Of a DNA stretch of 64,000 nucleotides, positions 8,331 to 24,902 are shown piece after piece. This stretch comes from Kofleriaceae bacterium. GTDB lineage: Bacteria; Myxococcota_A; Polyangia; Haliangiales; Haliangiaceae. The position numbers were made by a program, and so were the translations under genes. Positions within the stretch are counted from its first letter, which is position 1; each line of letters opens with the position of its first letter. The notes under the pieces were generated by a model. It searched no databases. It was not told where the DNA came from and saw only the letters and a program-made list of their open reading frames with translations. The stretch is from positions 24,200 to 88,199 of the forward strand of contig JAGPCY010000015.1 in assembly GCA_018057825.1 (NCBI GenBank). The letters run 5' to 3'.

Positions 8331-11171
8331 TCATCCCGCCATGAGGCCGCGCATGCGCCGGACCAGCTCGGCGATGATCGCGGTCGAGATCTCCGGGCGC
8401 TCGACCAGGAGCGCCTTGAACTCCGCGCCGGGCACGACCAGGAGCCGAGTCCGCTCGACCGCGCGCACGGTCGCCGACCGCGGCGCCGCGTCGAACACCG
8501 CCATCTCGCCGATGCACGCCCCGGGGCCGAGCTCCGACAGCGTTCGCTCGGGCCGATCGCCGCCACCGGTGAACACCCGGACCTTGCCCTTGACGAGGAG
8601 GAACACCGCGTCGCCGACGTCGCCCTCCTTGCACACGTCCTGGCCGATCTGGAGATGCTGCTCGACCACCACCGCGGCGACCTCATCGAGATCGTCGGGT
8701 GCGAGGTCGGCGAACATCGGCACCTGACGCAGGAGCATCAGGCGCTCGATCTCGGTCAGGGTCTCGACCCGGGCGTTGGCGTCGAGGGTGGCGTAGACGC
8801 CGGCGTTGCCGACGCCGCGCACGGTCTGGGCCAGGACCGCCGGATCGGCCGCGGGATATTCCCCCGACGAGCCCCCGGCCACCGCGCGCACCGCGGCCTG
8901 CCGCACCTTCGGCTCGGGGTCGGTGAGGGCCTTGTGCAAGAGCTCGCGGGTCAGGCGAGCCCGCGCGCCCAACGCGCGGACCGCGGCCTGGCGGACCATC
9001 GGATCGGGATCGTCGGTGGCCGCCAGGAGCGCGGCGCGGGCGCCGTCGTCGTCGAACCGCGACAGCACGATCGCCAGCGCCGCCCGCAGGTAGCGCGACG
9101 GATCCCGGGCGATGGCCAGGAGCGGCGCGACCTCGAGCGGGGTCGGCGCGCCGTTCCACAGCGCGTCGACCGCGGCGCCGAGCGGCCTGAGCAGCTCGTC
9201 GGGGACCACGCCGCGCAGCGCGTCGACCCGGGTCGGCGCCGTCGACGGCTTGGCGGCGATCGCGTCGCGGGCGGTCGCCACCTCGGGGCGCGGCGTCATC
9301 GCCCCACACAGGCCGAGGGCCCGGGCCGCGCGCTCGCTGCCGCGCCAGCGCGCGGTGTGGGCGACGAAGCGCAGCGTGGTCGACTCGTGCCCGACCGTGT
9401 CGGCGGCGTGGGCGGCGCGGGCGGCTGCCGCCAGCTCTGCGATCGCCGCGGTCTCGGCCGCGATCAGCGTGGTGAGCGGACCGCTCGGTCCGAGGAGCGC
9501 CGCCAGCTCGGCGGCGGCGTCGGCCGGGGTGACCGCGTGGTCGGCGGCCAGCGAGGCCAGCGCGCCGTCGGACGGCCGGGCGCCAGCCAGCGCGGCCTCG
9601 ATCACCAGCCGCTCGAGGGCCTTCTTGTACTGCTGGCTCTTGAGGCGCTGCTCGACCGAGCCCTGGTAGGCCGGGTCGAAGAGCTGGCGCTCCTCGGCCG
9701 ACAGCTCGGCCAGGATCTTCTGGTGATCCTTGTCGGACACGCCGAGCTGGGCCCGCAGGCTGTCGAGGATGACCAGCTCGCCCTTCGACACCAGGCCGTC
9801 GGCGACCAGCTCGCGCACGGTCTCCTTGTAGGCGCGCAGCCGGGCCTCGCGCTGCTTGGCGCGCTCGTTGTGCAGGAGGTAGATGTCGCGCAGGTCGTCG
9901 GACGGCGGGGCGTCGCCCCACTCCCACTTGCGCAGGATCTTCTGCGCGAACCGCTCCTGCACGTGGTCGGACTCGCGGCGCCGCCAGCGCCGGAAGAAGA
10001 TCGCCGCGGTCGCGAACACCACCGCCACGCTCCAGCCGTGGACCACCCAGCTCGGCAGTCGGCGCAGGGTCGGCTGGCCGGCGAAGAAGTAGAAGGCGTT
10101 GATCGCGACGAAGCCGGCCAGGACCAGGGACTGGTGGCGGGCGACCCGCGCCACCTCGGCCTTGGCCTCGTCCGAGGCGTCGGCGACCAGGCGGCGCCGC
10201 CCCAGGCGCGCGAGGAGCGACTCGAGGCCGGTGAAGGCGGCGAACGAGCCCAGCCCGAAGACGACCAGCGTCAGCGGCGCCGCGATCACCCGCGGGATCG
10301 CCTCGAAGAAGTAAAGCCCTGGCTCGAGCCAGGTCGACGGTTGGCTGCGCTCGTAGGCCCAGGCGCCCGAGAAGTAGTAGTCCCAGGTCTCGGCGTAGAG
10401 CCAGTAGTAGACGTAGAACGCGGCGACCACGCCGGGCCAGGCGAAGTACGCCAGCCGGCGACCGCGGACATCGGCCTCGGGCAGCTCCTTCCAGTAGCCC
10501 TGCTCGAGGTCGATGTCGGGGCAGTGCTTCTTGCACGCGACGCACGGCGCGCACTGCGAGGTCGGCTCGGCCGCGCCGGCCGCCCGGGGCGCCGGCTCGG
10601 TGTAGATCTTCTCGACCAGGCCGACCGGGCAGATCAGGTTGCACCAGGTCTTGCCGGCGAAGGTGAGCGACACGATCGCCGCCGCCACCACCACGACCAG
10701 GAGGAAGCCGGACAGCCACACCGCGCTGCCGTTGGTGGCGATCAGGCGCAGCGACAACCCGACGAGGAGCAGCCCGAGCTGGAGCAGGAGGTAGTTGCGC
10801 GCCAGCCAGCCGTCGGCCTTGCGGGTCCCGGGCCGCCCGGCCAGGCGCCCGAGCTGACCGACCACCGCGAGCGGGCAGATCCGCCGCCACACGTGGTAGC
10901 CGGCGATCACCCAGAACAGCGGCAGGGCGGCGATGCCGACCGTCCACAGGATCCGGTTGCCGTGCTCGACGCCGAGGATGGTCGGGATGGTCGCCGCCAG
11001 GGCCACGACCAGGATCACGCGGGCCGCGACCAGGTAACCCGGCGCGGCGCCCCCGTCGGTGAAGGCCGCCCAGCCGCCGGTCGCCGCCTTGGCGGACTTC
11101 CCGGATTTCGGCTTTCCGTCGCTCGCGCTGGATTGCGCGCCGACCACCGGGAGCTTCTTTTTGTCGGTCAT
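8331..11171 (-). CDS. Polyferredoxin-like membrane protein fused to HEAT repeats and a cyclic-nucleotide-binding domain
   Basis: The 946-residue protein has an N-terminal membrane part (helices within ~30-420) with NapH/CcoG-like cysteine motifs: WRRICPLAVVG, TWCNLICPVGL and a [4Fe-4S]-type CAPCVACKKHCP. A cytosolic charged linker follows (~420-560). HEAT-like repeats come next (DPDPMVRQAAVRALG, DPEPKVRQAAVRAV; ~720-800). A C-terminal cNMP-binding domain (~815-945) contains LSELGPGACIGEMAVFDAAPRSATVRA, close to the phosphate-binding cassette consensus. The ATG is 4 bp after the stop of the heme lipoprotein gene, implying one transcript. The likely role is membrane electron transfer gated by a cyclic nucleotide. 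The family of the membrane part is well supported; gating is inference. Confidence 0.9.
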   Translation of the reverse strand: MTDKKKLPVVGAQSSASDGKPKSGKSAKAATGGWAAFTDGGAAPGYLVAARVILVVALAATIPTILGVEHGNRILWTVGIAALPLFWVIAGYHVWRRICPLAVVGQLGRLAGRPGTRKADGWLARNYLLLQLGLLLVGLSLRLIATNGSAVWLSGFLLVVVVAAAIVSLTFAGKTWCNLICPVGLVEKIYTEPAPRAAGAAEPTSQCAPCVACKKHCPDIDLEQGYWKELPEADVRGRRLAYFAWPGVVAAFYVYYWLYAETWDYYFSGAWAYERSQPSTWLEPGLYFFEAIPRVIAAPLTLVVFGLGSFAAFTGLESLLARLGRRRLVADASDEAKAEVARVARHQSLVLAGFVAINAFYFFAGQPTLRRLPSWVVHGWSVAVVFATAAIFFRRWRRRESDHVQERFAQKILRKWEWGDAPPSDDLRDIYLLHNERAKQREARLRAYKETVRELVADGLVSKGELVILDSLRAQLGVSDKDHQKILAELSAEERQLFDPAYQGSVEQRLKSQQYKKALERLVIEAALAGARPSDGALASLAADHAVTPADAAAELAALLGPSGPLTTLIAAETAAIAELAAAARAAHAADTVGHESTTLRFVAHTARWRGSERAARALGLCGAMTPRPEVATARDAIAAKPSTAPTRVDALRGVVPDELLRPLGAAVDALWNGAPTPLEVAPLLAIARDPSRYLRAALAIVLSRFDDDGARAALLAATDDPDPMVRQAAVRALGARARLTRELLHKALTDPEPKVRQAAVRAVAGGSSGEYPAADPAVLAQTVRGVGNAGVYATLDANARVETLTEIERLMLLRQVPMFADLAPDDLDEVAAVVVEQHLQIGQDVCKEGDVGDAVFLLVKGKVRVFTGGGDRPERTLSELGPGACIGEMAVFDAAPRSATVRAVERTRLLVVPGAEFKALLVERPEISTAIIAELVRRMRGLMAG

Positions 11172-11175
11172 GCCG

Positions 11176-12960
11176 TCACTCGGGCAGCGGCCGGGTGATC
11201 GCCGGCGCCGCCGGGTCGGCCAGGACGCACGGCCAAGCCGGGGTCTTGCCCAGCTCGGCGGCGAGGAAGGCCTTGGCCTTGCACGCCTGATCGGCCATGA
11301 ACTGCAGCGTGTAGGCCTCCCAGCGATGGCCCGGGACGATCTGGAAGTTCAGCGTCGCGATCGCCGGGTTGCCGACGGTCGGCGCGCCGGCCTTGGGGTC
11401 GGCGGTCGCCGGGTCGCGGTAGTCGCGCACGCCGAAGTTGCGGATGTGGCACTGCGCGCAGGTCATGCCGTTCTCCTCGCCGTGGTCGCGGCGACCATCG
11501 TCGAGGGGCAGGGCGGCGACCGCCGGACCGAGCTTGTGCTCGCGGTACAGGTTGACCGCGTCGATCTTGCCCGAGGCCGGCTGCTTGCCGCTGAGATCGG
11601 GCAGGTCGACGAACCCCTGGGCCTTGCGACACAGCTTGTCGTAGCCCGGCCGGTGCTTGGGATCGTCGGGATCGAAGTCGGGGGCGCACGTGCCGACCCA
11701 CGCGGTCTGATCGGGCGACGGCACCGCCTGGGTCCAGAAGCCGGGGATGCCGATGTTGACCCAGCTCTGGGTCGCGCCGTCGGCCGCGATCAACGGCTTC
11801 TGCACGCTCCAGGCCCAGCCGTCTCCCGAGGCGTAGCTGCCGTCGGGGTTGCGGGCCGAGCCGCCGCCCATCCGGGCCTCGGTCGGCAGGGCGATGAAGC
11901 CCGAGCGCGCCCACGCCGCGGTGCCGCGGTAGCTCATCACGTCGCGCACGAAGGCCGCGACCGCGGCGCCGTGGGCCTTGGGGTCCTTGCGGAACCGCGG
12001 CTGGACCTTGCCGTCGGCGGTCAGGAAGTGGCGCCAGAACGCCTCGGCGAAGACCTTGTTGTTCTCGGCCTTGGCCTCGGGCGGCAGGTCGGGGCGATCC
12101 TCGACCGGGCGGACCCGGAACATCGCGAACACCGGCTCGGGAGCCTGGGTGGCCTGGTAGACCAAGCGCAGCTCGTGGAACTTCTTGTCGATCCGCGGCC
12201 GCACCGCGACGAGCTGCCAGTGATCGCGTTCGGCGAAGGCGGTGTCGAAGGCGCCGGAGTGCGGATCGAGGCGCGGGTTGCCGTGGGTCGCGGCCAGGCT
12301 CTTCAGGAACATTCGGTAGGACTGCGCCGGATCGATGGCCGGGAGCTTGGCCAGCGCCTCTTGCGACAGGTGGGCCCGCATCGACGCCTCGCTCCAGGTC
12401 AGCAGGTCGACGAACGGGTAGGCCTTGGCGGTGGCGGCCAGGCGCGCCGGCTCGCGGATCGTGAACAGGAGTTCGTTCTCGTCGCCGGCCCACGGCGCGG
12501 TCGGCACCGGCTGGGGCTTGGCGGCGACGGTGAAGCTCCAGTTGATCGAGGTCGGCGGCGCGTCGGCTGCCGGGCCGGTCAGCTCGTCGACGGCCAGGGT
12601 GAAGGTCGCGGTGCCGAGCTCGGCCTTGGTCGGCGTCCACACCACGGTCTGGGTCAACGCGTCGAAGCGCGCCGAGCGCGGCATCGCGGTGACGTCGACC
12701 CGGACGTCGTCGAGATCCTGGTCGATCGCGGCCACCGAGAACGCCACGGTCTGGCCGACGCCGACGGTCTTCCAGCCGGGGTCGAACAGCTCGGGGGCCC
12801 GGTTGTCGCGGCGCGGCGGCGGCGCCGGCGGCTCGACCGCGACCGCGGCGTCAGGGCTGGCCGGTGGGGCCGGTGGGGCGGGGCGCTTGCCGCCGCCGCA
12901 CGAGGCGGCGGTGACGACAGCGGCGATAGCGGCGGACCACGCGCGGGTGCGGAGGAGCAT
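11176..12960 (-). CDS. Heme-binding lipoprotein with cadherin/Ig-like domain
   Basis: The start at ATG 12960 gives a signal peptide with lipobox (VVTAASC) and 594 aa. After a Pro/Ala linker comes an Ig/cadherin-like domain (NRAPELFDPGWKTV ... WTPTKAELGTATFTL). A long region of unknown fold follows. Near the C-terminus is one c-type heme motif, CAQCH, within NGMTCAQCHIRNFGVRDYRDP. The single CxxCH and aromatic-rich surroundings suggest an electron-transfer or oxidase-like protein facing the periplasm or outside. It is directly upstream of the polyferredoxin fusion gene (4 bp gap), so the two probably work as one redox chain. The exact family is not recognised. Confidence 0.78.
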   Translation of the reverse strand: MLLRTRAWSAAIAAVVTAASCGGGKRPAPPAPPASPDAAVAVEPPAPPPRRDNRAPELFDPGWKTVGVGQTVAFSVAAIDQDLDDVRVDVTAMPRSARFDALTQTVVWTPTKAELGTATFTLAVDELTGPAADAPPTSINWSFTVAAKPQPVPTAPWAGDENELLFTIREPARLAATAKAYPFVDLLTWSEASMRAHLSQEALAKLPAIDPAQSYRMFLKSLAATHGNPRLDPHSGAFDTAFAERDHWQLVAVRPRIDKKFHELRLVYQATQAPEPVFAMFRVRPVEDRPDLPPEAKAENNKVFAEAFWRHFLTADGKVQPRFRKDPKAHGAAVAAFVRDVMSYRGTAAWARSGFIALPTEARMGGGSARNPDGSYASGDGWAWSVQKPLIAADGATQSWVNIGIPGFWTQAVPSPDQTAWVGTCAPDFDPDDPKHRPGYDKLCRKAQGFVDLPDLSGKQPASGKIDAVNLYREHKLGPAVAALPLDDGRRDHGEENGMTCAQCHIRNFGVRDYRDPATADPKAGAPTVGNPAIATLNFQIVPGHRWEAYTLQFMADQACKAKAFLAAELGKTPAWPCVLADPAAPAITRPLPE

Positions 12961-13030
12961 GCGCCGCGAGCATAACGGATCCGGCTCGCCGCGGTGACGG
13001 CGGTGCCGGCTTGGGGTAGGGTCCGCGGCC

Positions 13031-15025
<1,995 letters not shown>

Positions 15026-15049
15026 GCGCACCGGAGCGGCGCGGCTGGT

Positions 15050-15565
15050 TCACTCCATCGTGATCGCGCCCGCGGTCGCCGCCACCGTGACCTCCTTGCC
15101 CTTCACCTTGCCGACCAGCTTGAGCGTGTAGCGCTTGCCCTTGGTCAGGCCCTCATCCTCGTCGATCGTGATGTCGCCCTCGAGGACCGGGTCCTTGGGG
15201 TCGATGCCGGTCAACATCCGGTTCGCGGCGTACTTGTCGCCGTCGTAGAACTCGAGCGTGAGCGAGGTGGCGCCGAGCTTGCCGAGGAACGCGGTGTAGT
15301 TGAACGTCCACTCCTGGACGTCGTTGCCGTTGACCTGGCCCTTGACCGAGGTCACCGCCTTCTTCTTCCAGTCGGCGATGGTGCCCTTGTCGTCGCCGCC
15401 GGCCTCGAGGGGGCTGGCGGTGATGAGGATCTTGCCCTTGAAGGTGGCGATCACCTTCTTGGAGACGTCGGCGTGGGCCGGCCCAGGGGTGAAGGTCGTC
15501 GCCGCGGCGACGGCCACCAGGGCGGGCGCCAGGCGAGCCAGGATCGAGACGGTGGGCGTATACAT
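15050..15565 (-). CDS. Exported protein of unknown function
   Basis: The 171-aa product has a clear Sec signal peptide ending GPAHADV. The mature domain of ~140 aa is rich in Lys/Asp/Gly and looks all-beta ([50 protein letters not shown]). No catalytic motif or lipobox is visible. Its stop lies 25 bp from that of tkt, convergent. It is probably a periplasmic or secreted small beta-domain protein; I do not recognise the family. Confidence 0.75.
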   Translation of the reverse strand: MYTPTVSILARLAPALVAVAAATTFTPGPAHADVSKKVIATFKGKILITASPLEAGGDDKGTIADWKKKAVTSVKGQVNGNDVQEWTFNYTAFLGKLGATSLTLEFYDGDKYAANRMLTGIDPKDPVLEGDITIDEDEGLTKGKRYTLKLVGKVKGKEVTVAATAGAITME

Positions 15566-15665
15566 GGGGGCCTCCGCGCGGAGTCTACTCCCAACGACAC
15601 CCGTCCGCGAAAGCCGTTGCAGGTGTCCGCGTAGGCCCTCGTGGGCCGTCGGCGAACGCGCTGGG

Positions 15666-16601
15666 TCAGGCCTTGTCGGTGGGCTCGGTGGGGGCCACCG
15701 GTGCGGCGGCCGGCGCTTGGACGGCGCCGTCGGCGGCGGTATTCACCGGACGTGGGCCGCGGTCGGGGCGGGGGCCACGATCGGGGCGCGGGCCGCGATC
15801 GGGGCGCGGGCCGCGGCGATCGCCGCCGGGGCCACCGGGACCACCACCGCCGGGACCACCACCGGGGCCGCCCGGCCCACGGCCGCGGCGCGGACCGCGG
15901 TTGTCGCCGCCGGGCGCATCGGCCGCGGCACCCTCGGGGCGCGGGCCGCGGCGATCGCCGCCAGGACCACCCGGGCCACCGCCGCCGGGGCCGCCACCGG
16001 GTCCACGCCCCCGGCGCGGGCCGCGACCGGGGCCGCCGCCGCGGCGGTCGCGATCGCCGCGCGGGTCGCGCGGCGCCGAGGTCAGGACCCAGCCCAGGCC
16101 GGCGCGCGGGATCTCCCCCGGGCGCGCGCGATCCTCGCGATCGTCCTTCTTGTCGCCGCCCGAGGCCAGGGCCTTCAGGGCGCCGAGCCCGCGGGGCTTG
16201 GGCGGGCCACGCTCGCCGCCGCCGCGGCCGCCGCGATCGCCGCCGCGATCGCCACCGCGGCCGCCGCGATCACCGCCGCGATCGCCGCGATCGCCGCCGC
16301 GATCGCGCTTGCCACCACCGGTGGCGACGCGATCGACCGCGTAGTGGAACTCGCCGACCGCGGTGGAGCCGACCGGACCGGTCTCGCCCTGGAAGACCCG
16401 CACCAGGCGGACCCGGGCCAGATCGGCGCCGACGATGTCCAGCGCCTCGATCATCCGCTGGGCGCGGTCGGCCGCGACGCCGAGCGAGCCGGCCATCGCC
16501 TCGGCCATCGCCTCGGCGGCGACCCCTTCGGCGATCTTCGCGGCGCGGGCGGCAGCGCCGCGTTGGAGCATCACGGTGGAGAATTCGGTCAGGGTCTTCA
16601 T
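15666..16601 (-). CDS. RGG/RG-repeat-rich protein with helical N-terminal domain
   Basis: The 311-aa product has a compact Ala-rich helical N-terminus (~1-95, [19 protein letters not shown] ... [12 protein letters not shown]). A long disordered tail follows, built of [21 protein letters not shown] and [11 protein letters not shown] repeats and interrupted by a short ordered stretch ([17 protein letters not shown]). Dense RGG boxes are typical of RNA-binding or condensate-forming tails. The DNA is itself repetitive, so length may vary between strains. It is divergent from purB. The function is unknown; RNA binding is inference. Confidence 0.8.
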   Translation of the reverse strand: MKTLTEFSTVMLQRGAAARAAKIAEGVAAEAMAEAMAGSLGVAADRAQRMIEALDIVGADLARVRLVRVFQGETGPVGSTAVGEFHYAVDRVATGGGKRDRGGDRGDRGGDRGGRGGDRGGDRGGRGGGERGPPKPRGLGALKALASGGDKKDDREDRARPGEIPRAGLGWVLTSAPRDPRGDRDRRGGGPGRGPRRGRGPGGGPGGGGPGGPGGDRRGPRPEGAAADAPGGDNRGPRRGRGPGGPGGGPGGGGPGGPGGDRRGPRPDRGPRPDRGPRPDRGPRPVNTAADGAVQAPAAAPVAPTEPTDKA

Positions 16602-16737
16602 GGCAGGCCTCGCAGGGCGGCGCTTCTACCACGACGCCCGCGCCGATCCCAGGGCAAAGCCGACGCGTCGCGCCGGGCCTTGCGCCGGCCGTCCGAACCT
16701 TGGTACGGAGTCGCCGGCCGCGGGCCCCGCGGCGATC

Positions 16738-18075
<1,338 letters not shown>

Positions 18076-18085
18076 CGAGGTAGCC

Positions 18086-22872
<4,787 letters not shown>

Positions 22873-22943
22873 GCCGGGCGGCGCCGCGCCGCGACCGAGG
22901 CCGCGCTTGCCGACGCCCGCCGGGGCGCCTATGGTGCCGCGCC

Positions 22944-23600
22944 ATGGCGATGCCGACCTTCAAGCTGCCCAAGGACCTCCTGCCCAAGGATCTCGCGAGC
23001 CGGGTGAAGACCTCGGTGCGCGCGGCCCTCGACCGCGCCGACGAGGCCGGCGGCGACCTGCGCGACTATCTGCAAGATCGCTGGGTCCACGATCCGCGGG
23101 TCGCGCGGATCAAAGCCAAGCTCGGGGTCGGAGGGGCGCCGCGCGCGCCGTCCGAGGTCCCGGCCCCGGTCGCCGCGGCCGCTGCGGTCGCCGCGGTCAC
23201 CCCGCGCCCCGCGCCGGCGGTGGGCCTCGGCAACCCCGGCATCAAGGCGCAGATCTACGGCAAGCAGAGCTGCCCGTGGACCGGCCGGGCCATGACCGTG
23301 CTCGAGAAGCACAAGGTCGACTACGACTTCATCGACCTCGAGCAGCCCGAGCACGAGGCCCTGGCGCCCCGCTTGGCCGACGAGACCAAGCAGCACACCG
23401 TGCCGTACGTCTACCTGCGCGGCCAGTTCATCGGCGGCTACAACGCCCTGGCCGAGGTCGAGCGCCTCGGTCAGCTCGAGAACGCGCTCCTGTCGGCCGA
23501 TGAGCGGGCCGCGCTGCCGGCGCACCAGCGCGCGGTGACGATCGTGGCCCGGCCCAACACCGACGAGGTCGCGCCGGCCGACGCCGACCCGGCGGAGTGA
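22944..23600 (+). CDS. Glutaredoxin-domain protein (CPWT active site)
   Basis: The 218-aa product has a helical N-terminal extension (~1-75) rich in charged residues. An Ala/Pro linker and a glutaredoxin fold follow (~95-175: AQIYGKQSCPWTGRAMTVL, TVPYVYLRGQFIGGYN). The active site is CPWT, so it lacks the second Cys of dithiol glutaredoxins. The TVP cis-Pro and the GGYN glutathione-binding motifs are present. A monothiol-type role in glutathionylation or Fe-S handling is likely. The start is at ATG 22944, 71 bp after purL. The stop sits in a 14-bp tandem duplication. Confidence 0.88.
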   Translation: MAMPTFKLPKDLLPKDLASRVKTSVRAALDRADEAGGDLRDYLQDRWVHDPRVARIKAKLGVGGAPRAPSEVPAPVAAAAAVAAVTPRPAPAVGLGNPGIKAQIYGKQSCPWTGRAMTVLEKHKVDYDFIDLEQPEHEALAPRLADETKQHTVPYVYLRGQFIGGYNALAEVERLGQLENALLSADERAALPAHQRAVTIVARPNTDEVAPADADPAE

Positions 23601-23621
23601 TCCGCGCGGAGTGATCCGCGC
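23594..23621. repeat. 14-bp tandem duplication over the glutaredoxin stop codon
   Basis: GGAGTGATCCGCGC occurs twice in direct tandem. The first copy contains the TGA of the upstream gene. The second creates the short spacer before the convergent peptidase gene. Confidence 0.8.
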
Positions 23622-23624
23622 GCG

Positions 23625-24902
23625 TCAGTACGCGTCGTAGGCGACCTCGGCGACCGGCCGAGGCTGGGCCGAGAAGCCGTCCCGCACCGCGGCCGCGGTC
23701 GTGACCGCGACCGTGATCAGGCGCGACGGATCGAGGTGGCGGCTGGCGGCGGCGCGGACCTCGGCCGACGATAGCTCGGCCAGCCGGGCCGGCAGGCCGG
23801 CGGTGTAGCCGATCGGGAGCTCGAACAGCGCGTCGCGCACCGCGAGCTGCATGCGCTGACGCGCGGTGGCGAGCTGGAACGGCAGCGAACCGGTGAGGTA
23901 CGACCGCGCCAGCGCCAGCTCCTCATCGGTCAGGCCGTGCTCGGCGAGGTCGGCGAACAAGGCGTAGGTCAGCTCGGTCGCGGCCGCGGCGACCTCGATG
24001 CCGGTCGCCATCCACAGCTCGAACCAGTGGCGGTGACGCGACCGACGGAGCGCGCAACCCGCGCCGTAGCTCCACCCGCGCTTGACCCGGATCTCTTGCA
24101 TCAGCCGCGACGAGAACATCCCGCCGAAGCCGGTCTCAAGCGCGAGCATGGCCGCGGTGTCGGGCTCGCCGTAGCGCGGCCCGACGTGGCCGAAGCGGAG
24201 CTGGGCCTGGGTCCGCTCGGGCTTGTCGACCAGGACGACCCGCGCCGGTCCACCGTCGGGGGCGGGCGGGACCTCGACCGGCGGGCGCTCAGCCCGGGCC
24301 GGCAGGCGCTCGGTCAGCGTCGCCGCGAGCCGGGCGGCGCCGGCCTCGCTGACGTCGCCGGCGATGCCGATCACCAGGTTGTCGACCGCGACCTCGCGCC
24401 GCCACAGCGCGGCGGCGGCGGCGCGATCGAGGGCGGCCAGGGACGCCTCGGTGCCGAGCGCGGTGCGCGCGTACGGGTGACCGGGGCAGACCTCGCGATC
24501 GAACCACCGGGTCGCCAGGGCGGCGTCGTCGTCGCGGACCTCGTCGAGGAGCTGCGGGCTCTCGCGGCCCAGCCGGGCGTGCTCGTCGTCGGCGAAGCCG
24601 GGGGCGGCCAGGATGTCGGCGAGGAGCGCGGCCACCGGCGCGGCGTTGCGGGTCAGCGCCAGGGCCGACAGCGTCACGCTGTCGCGGCCGATCGTCACGT
24701 CGATCGCCGCGCCCAGGCTGTCGAGGGCCTCGTCGAAGGCGCGGCGGTCGCGGTCCCCGGCGCCGCGGCGCGCCAGGAGCGCGGCGTGGCGGTGCAGCCC
24801 CTCGGCGCCGATCGGATCGGCGGCGGCGCCGCCGCCGATCGCGACGTCGATCCACACCAGCGGGGCGTCGGACGAACGCTCGGTGATGACGCGGGCGGTC
24901 AC
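23625..24902 (-). CDS. M16-family peptidase-like subunit, catalytically degenerate
   Basis: The 425-aa protein has the two-domain M16 (insulinase/MPP) fold (VWIDVAIGGGAAADP; SRLMQEIRVKRGWSYGAG; GSLPFQLATARQRM). The zinc motif HxxEH is replaced by HRHAALLARRG, so this chain should be inactive. It likely pairs with the active chain upstream, as in alpha/beta MPP-type or PqqF-like pairs. The start is GTG 24902 with a GTGA overlap, which strongly suggests coupled synthesis of the two subunits. Confidence 0.9.
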   Translation of the reverse strand: MTARVITERSSDAPLVWIDVAIGGGAAADPIGAEGLHRHAALLARRGAGDRDRRAFDEALDSLGAAIDVTIGRDSVTLSALALTRNAAPVAALLADILAAPGFADDEHARLGRESPQLLDEVRDDDAALATRWFDREVCPGHPYARTALGTEASLAALDRAAAAALWRREVAVDNLVIGIAGDVSEAGAARLAATLTERLPARAERPPVEVPPAPDGGPARVVLVDKPERTQAQLRFGHVGPRYGEPDTAAMLALETGFGGMFSSRLMQEIRVKRGWSYGAGCALRRSRHRHWFELWMATGIEVAAAATELTYALFADLAEHGLTDEELALARSYLTGSLPFQLATARQRMQLAVRDALFELPIGYTAGLPARLAELSSAEVRAAASRHLDPSRLITVAVTTAAAVRDGFSAQPRPVAEVAYDAY

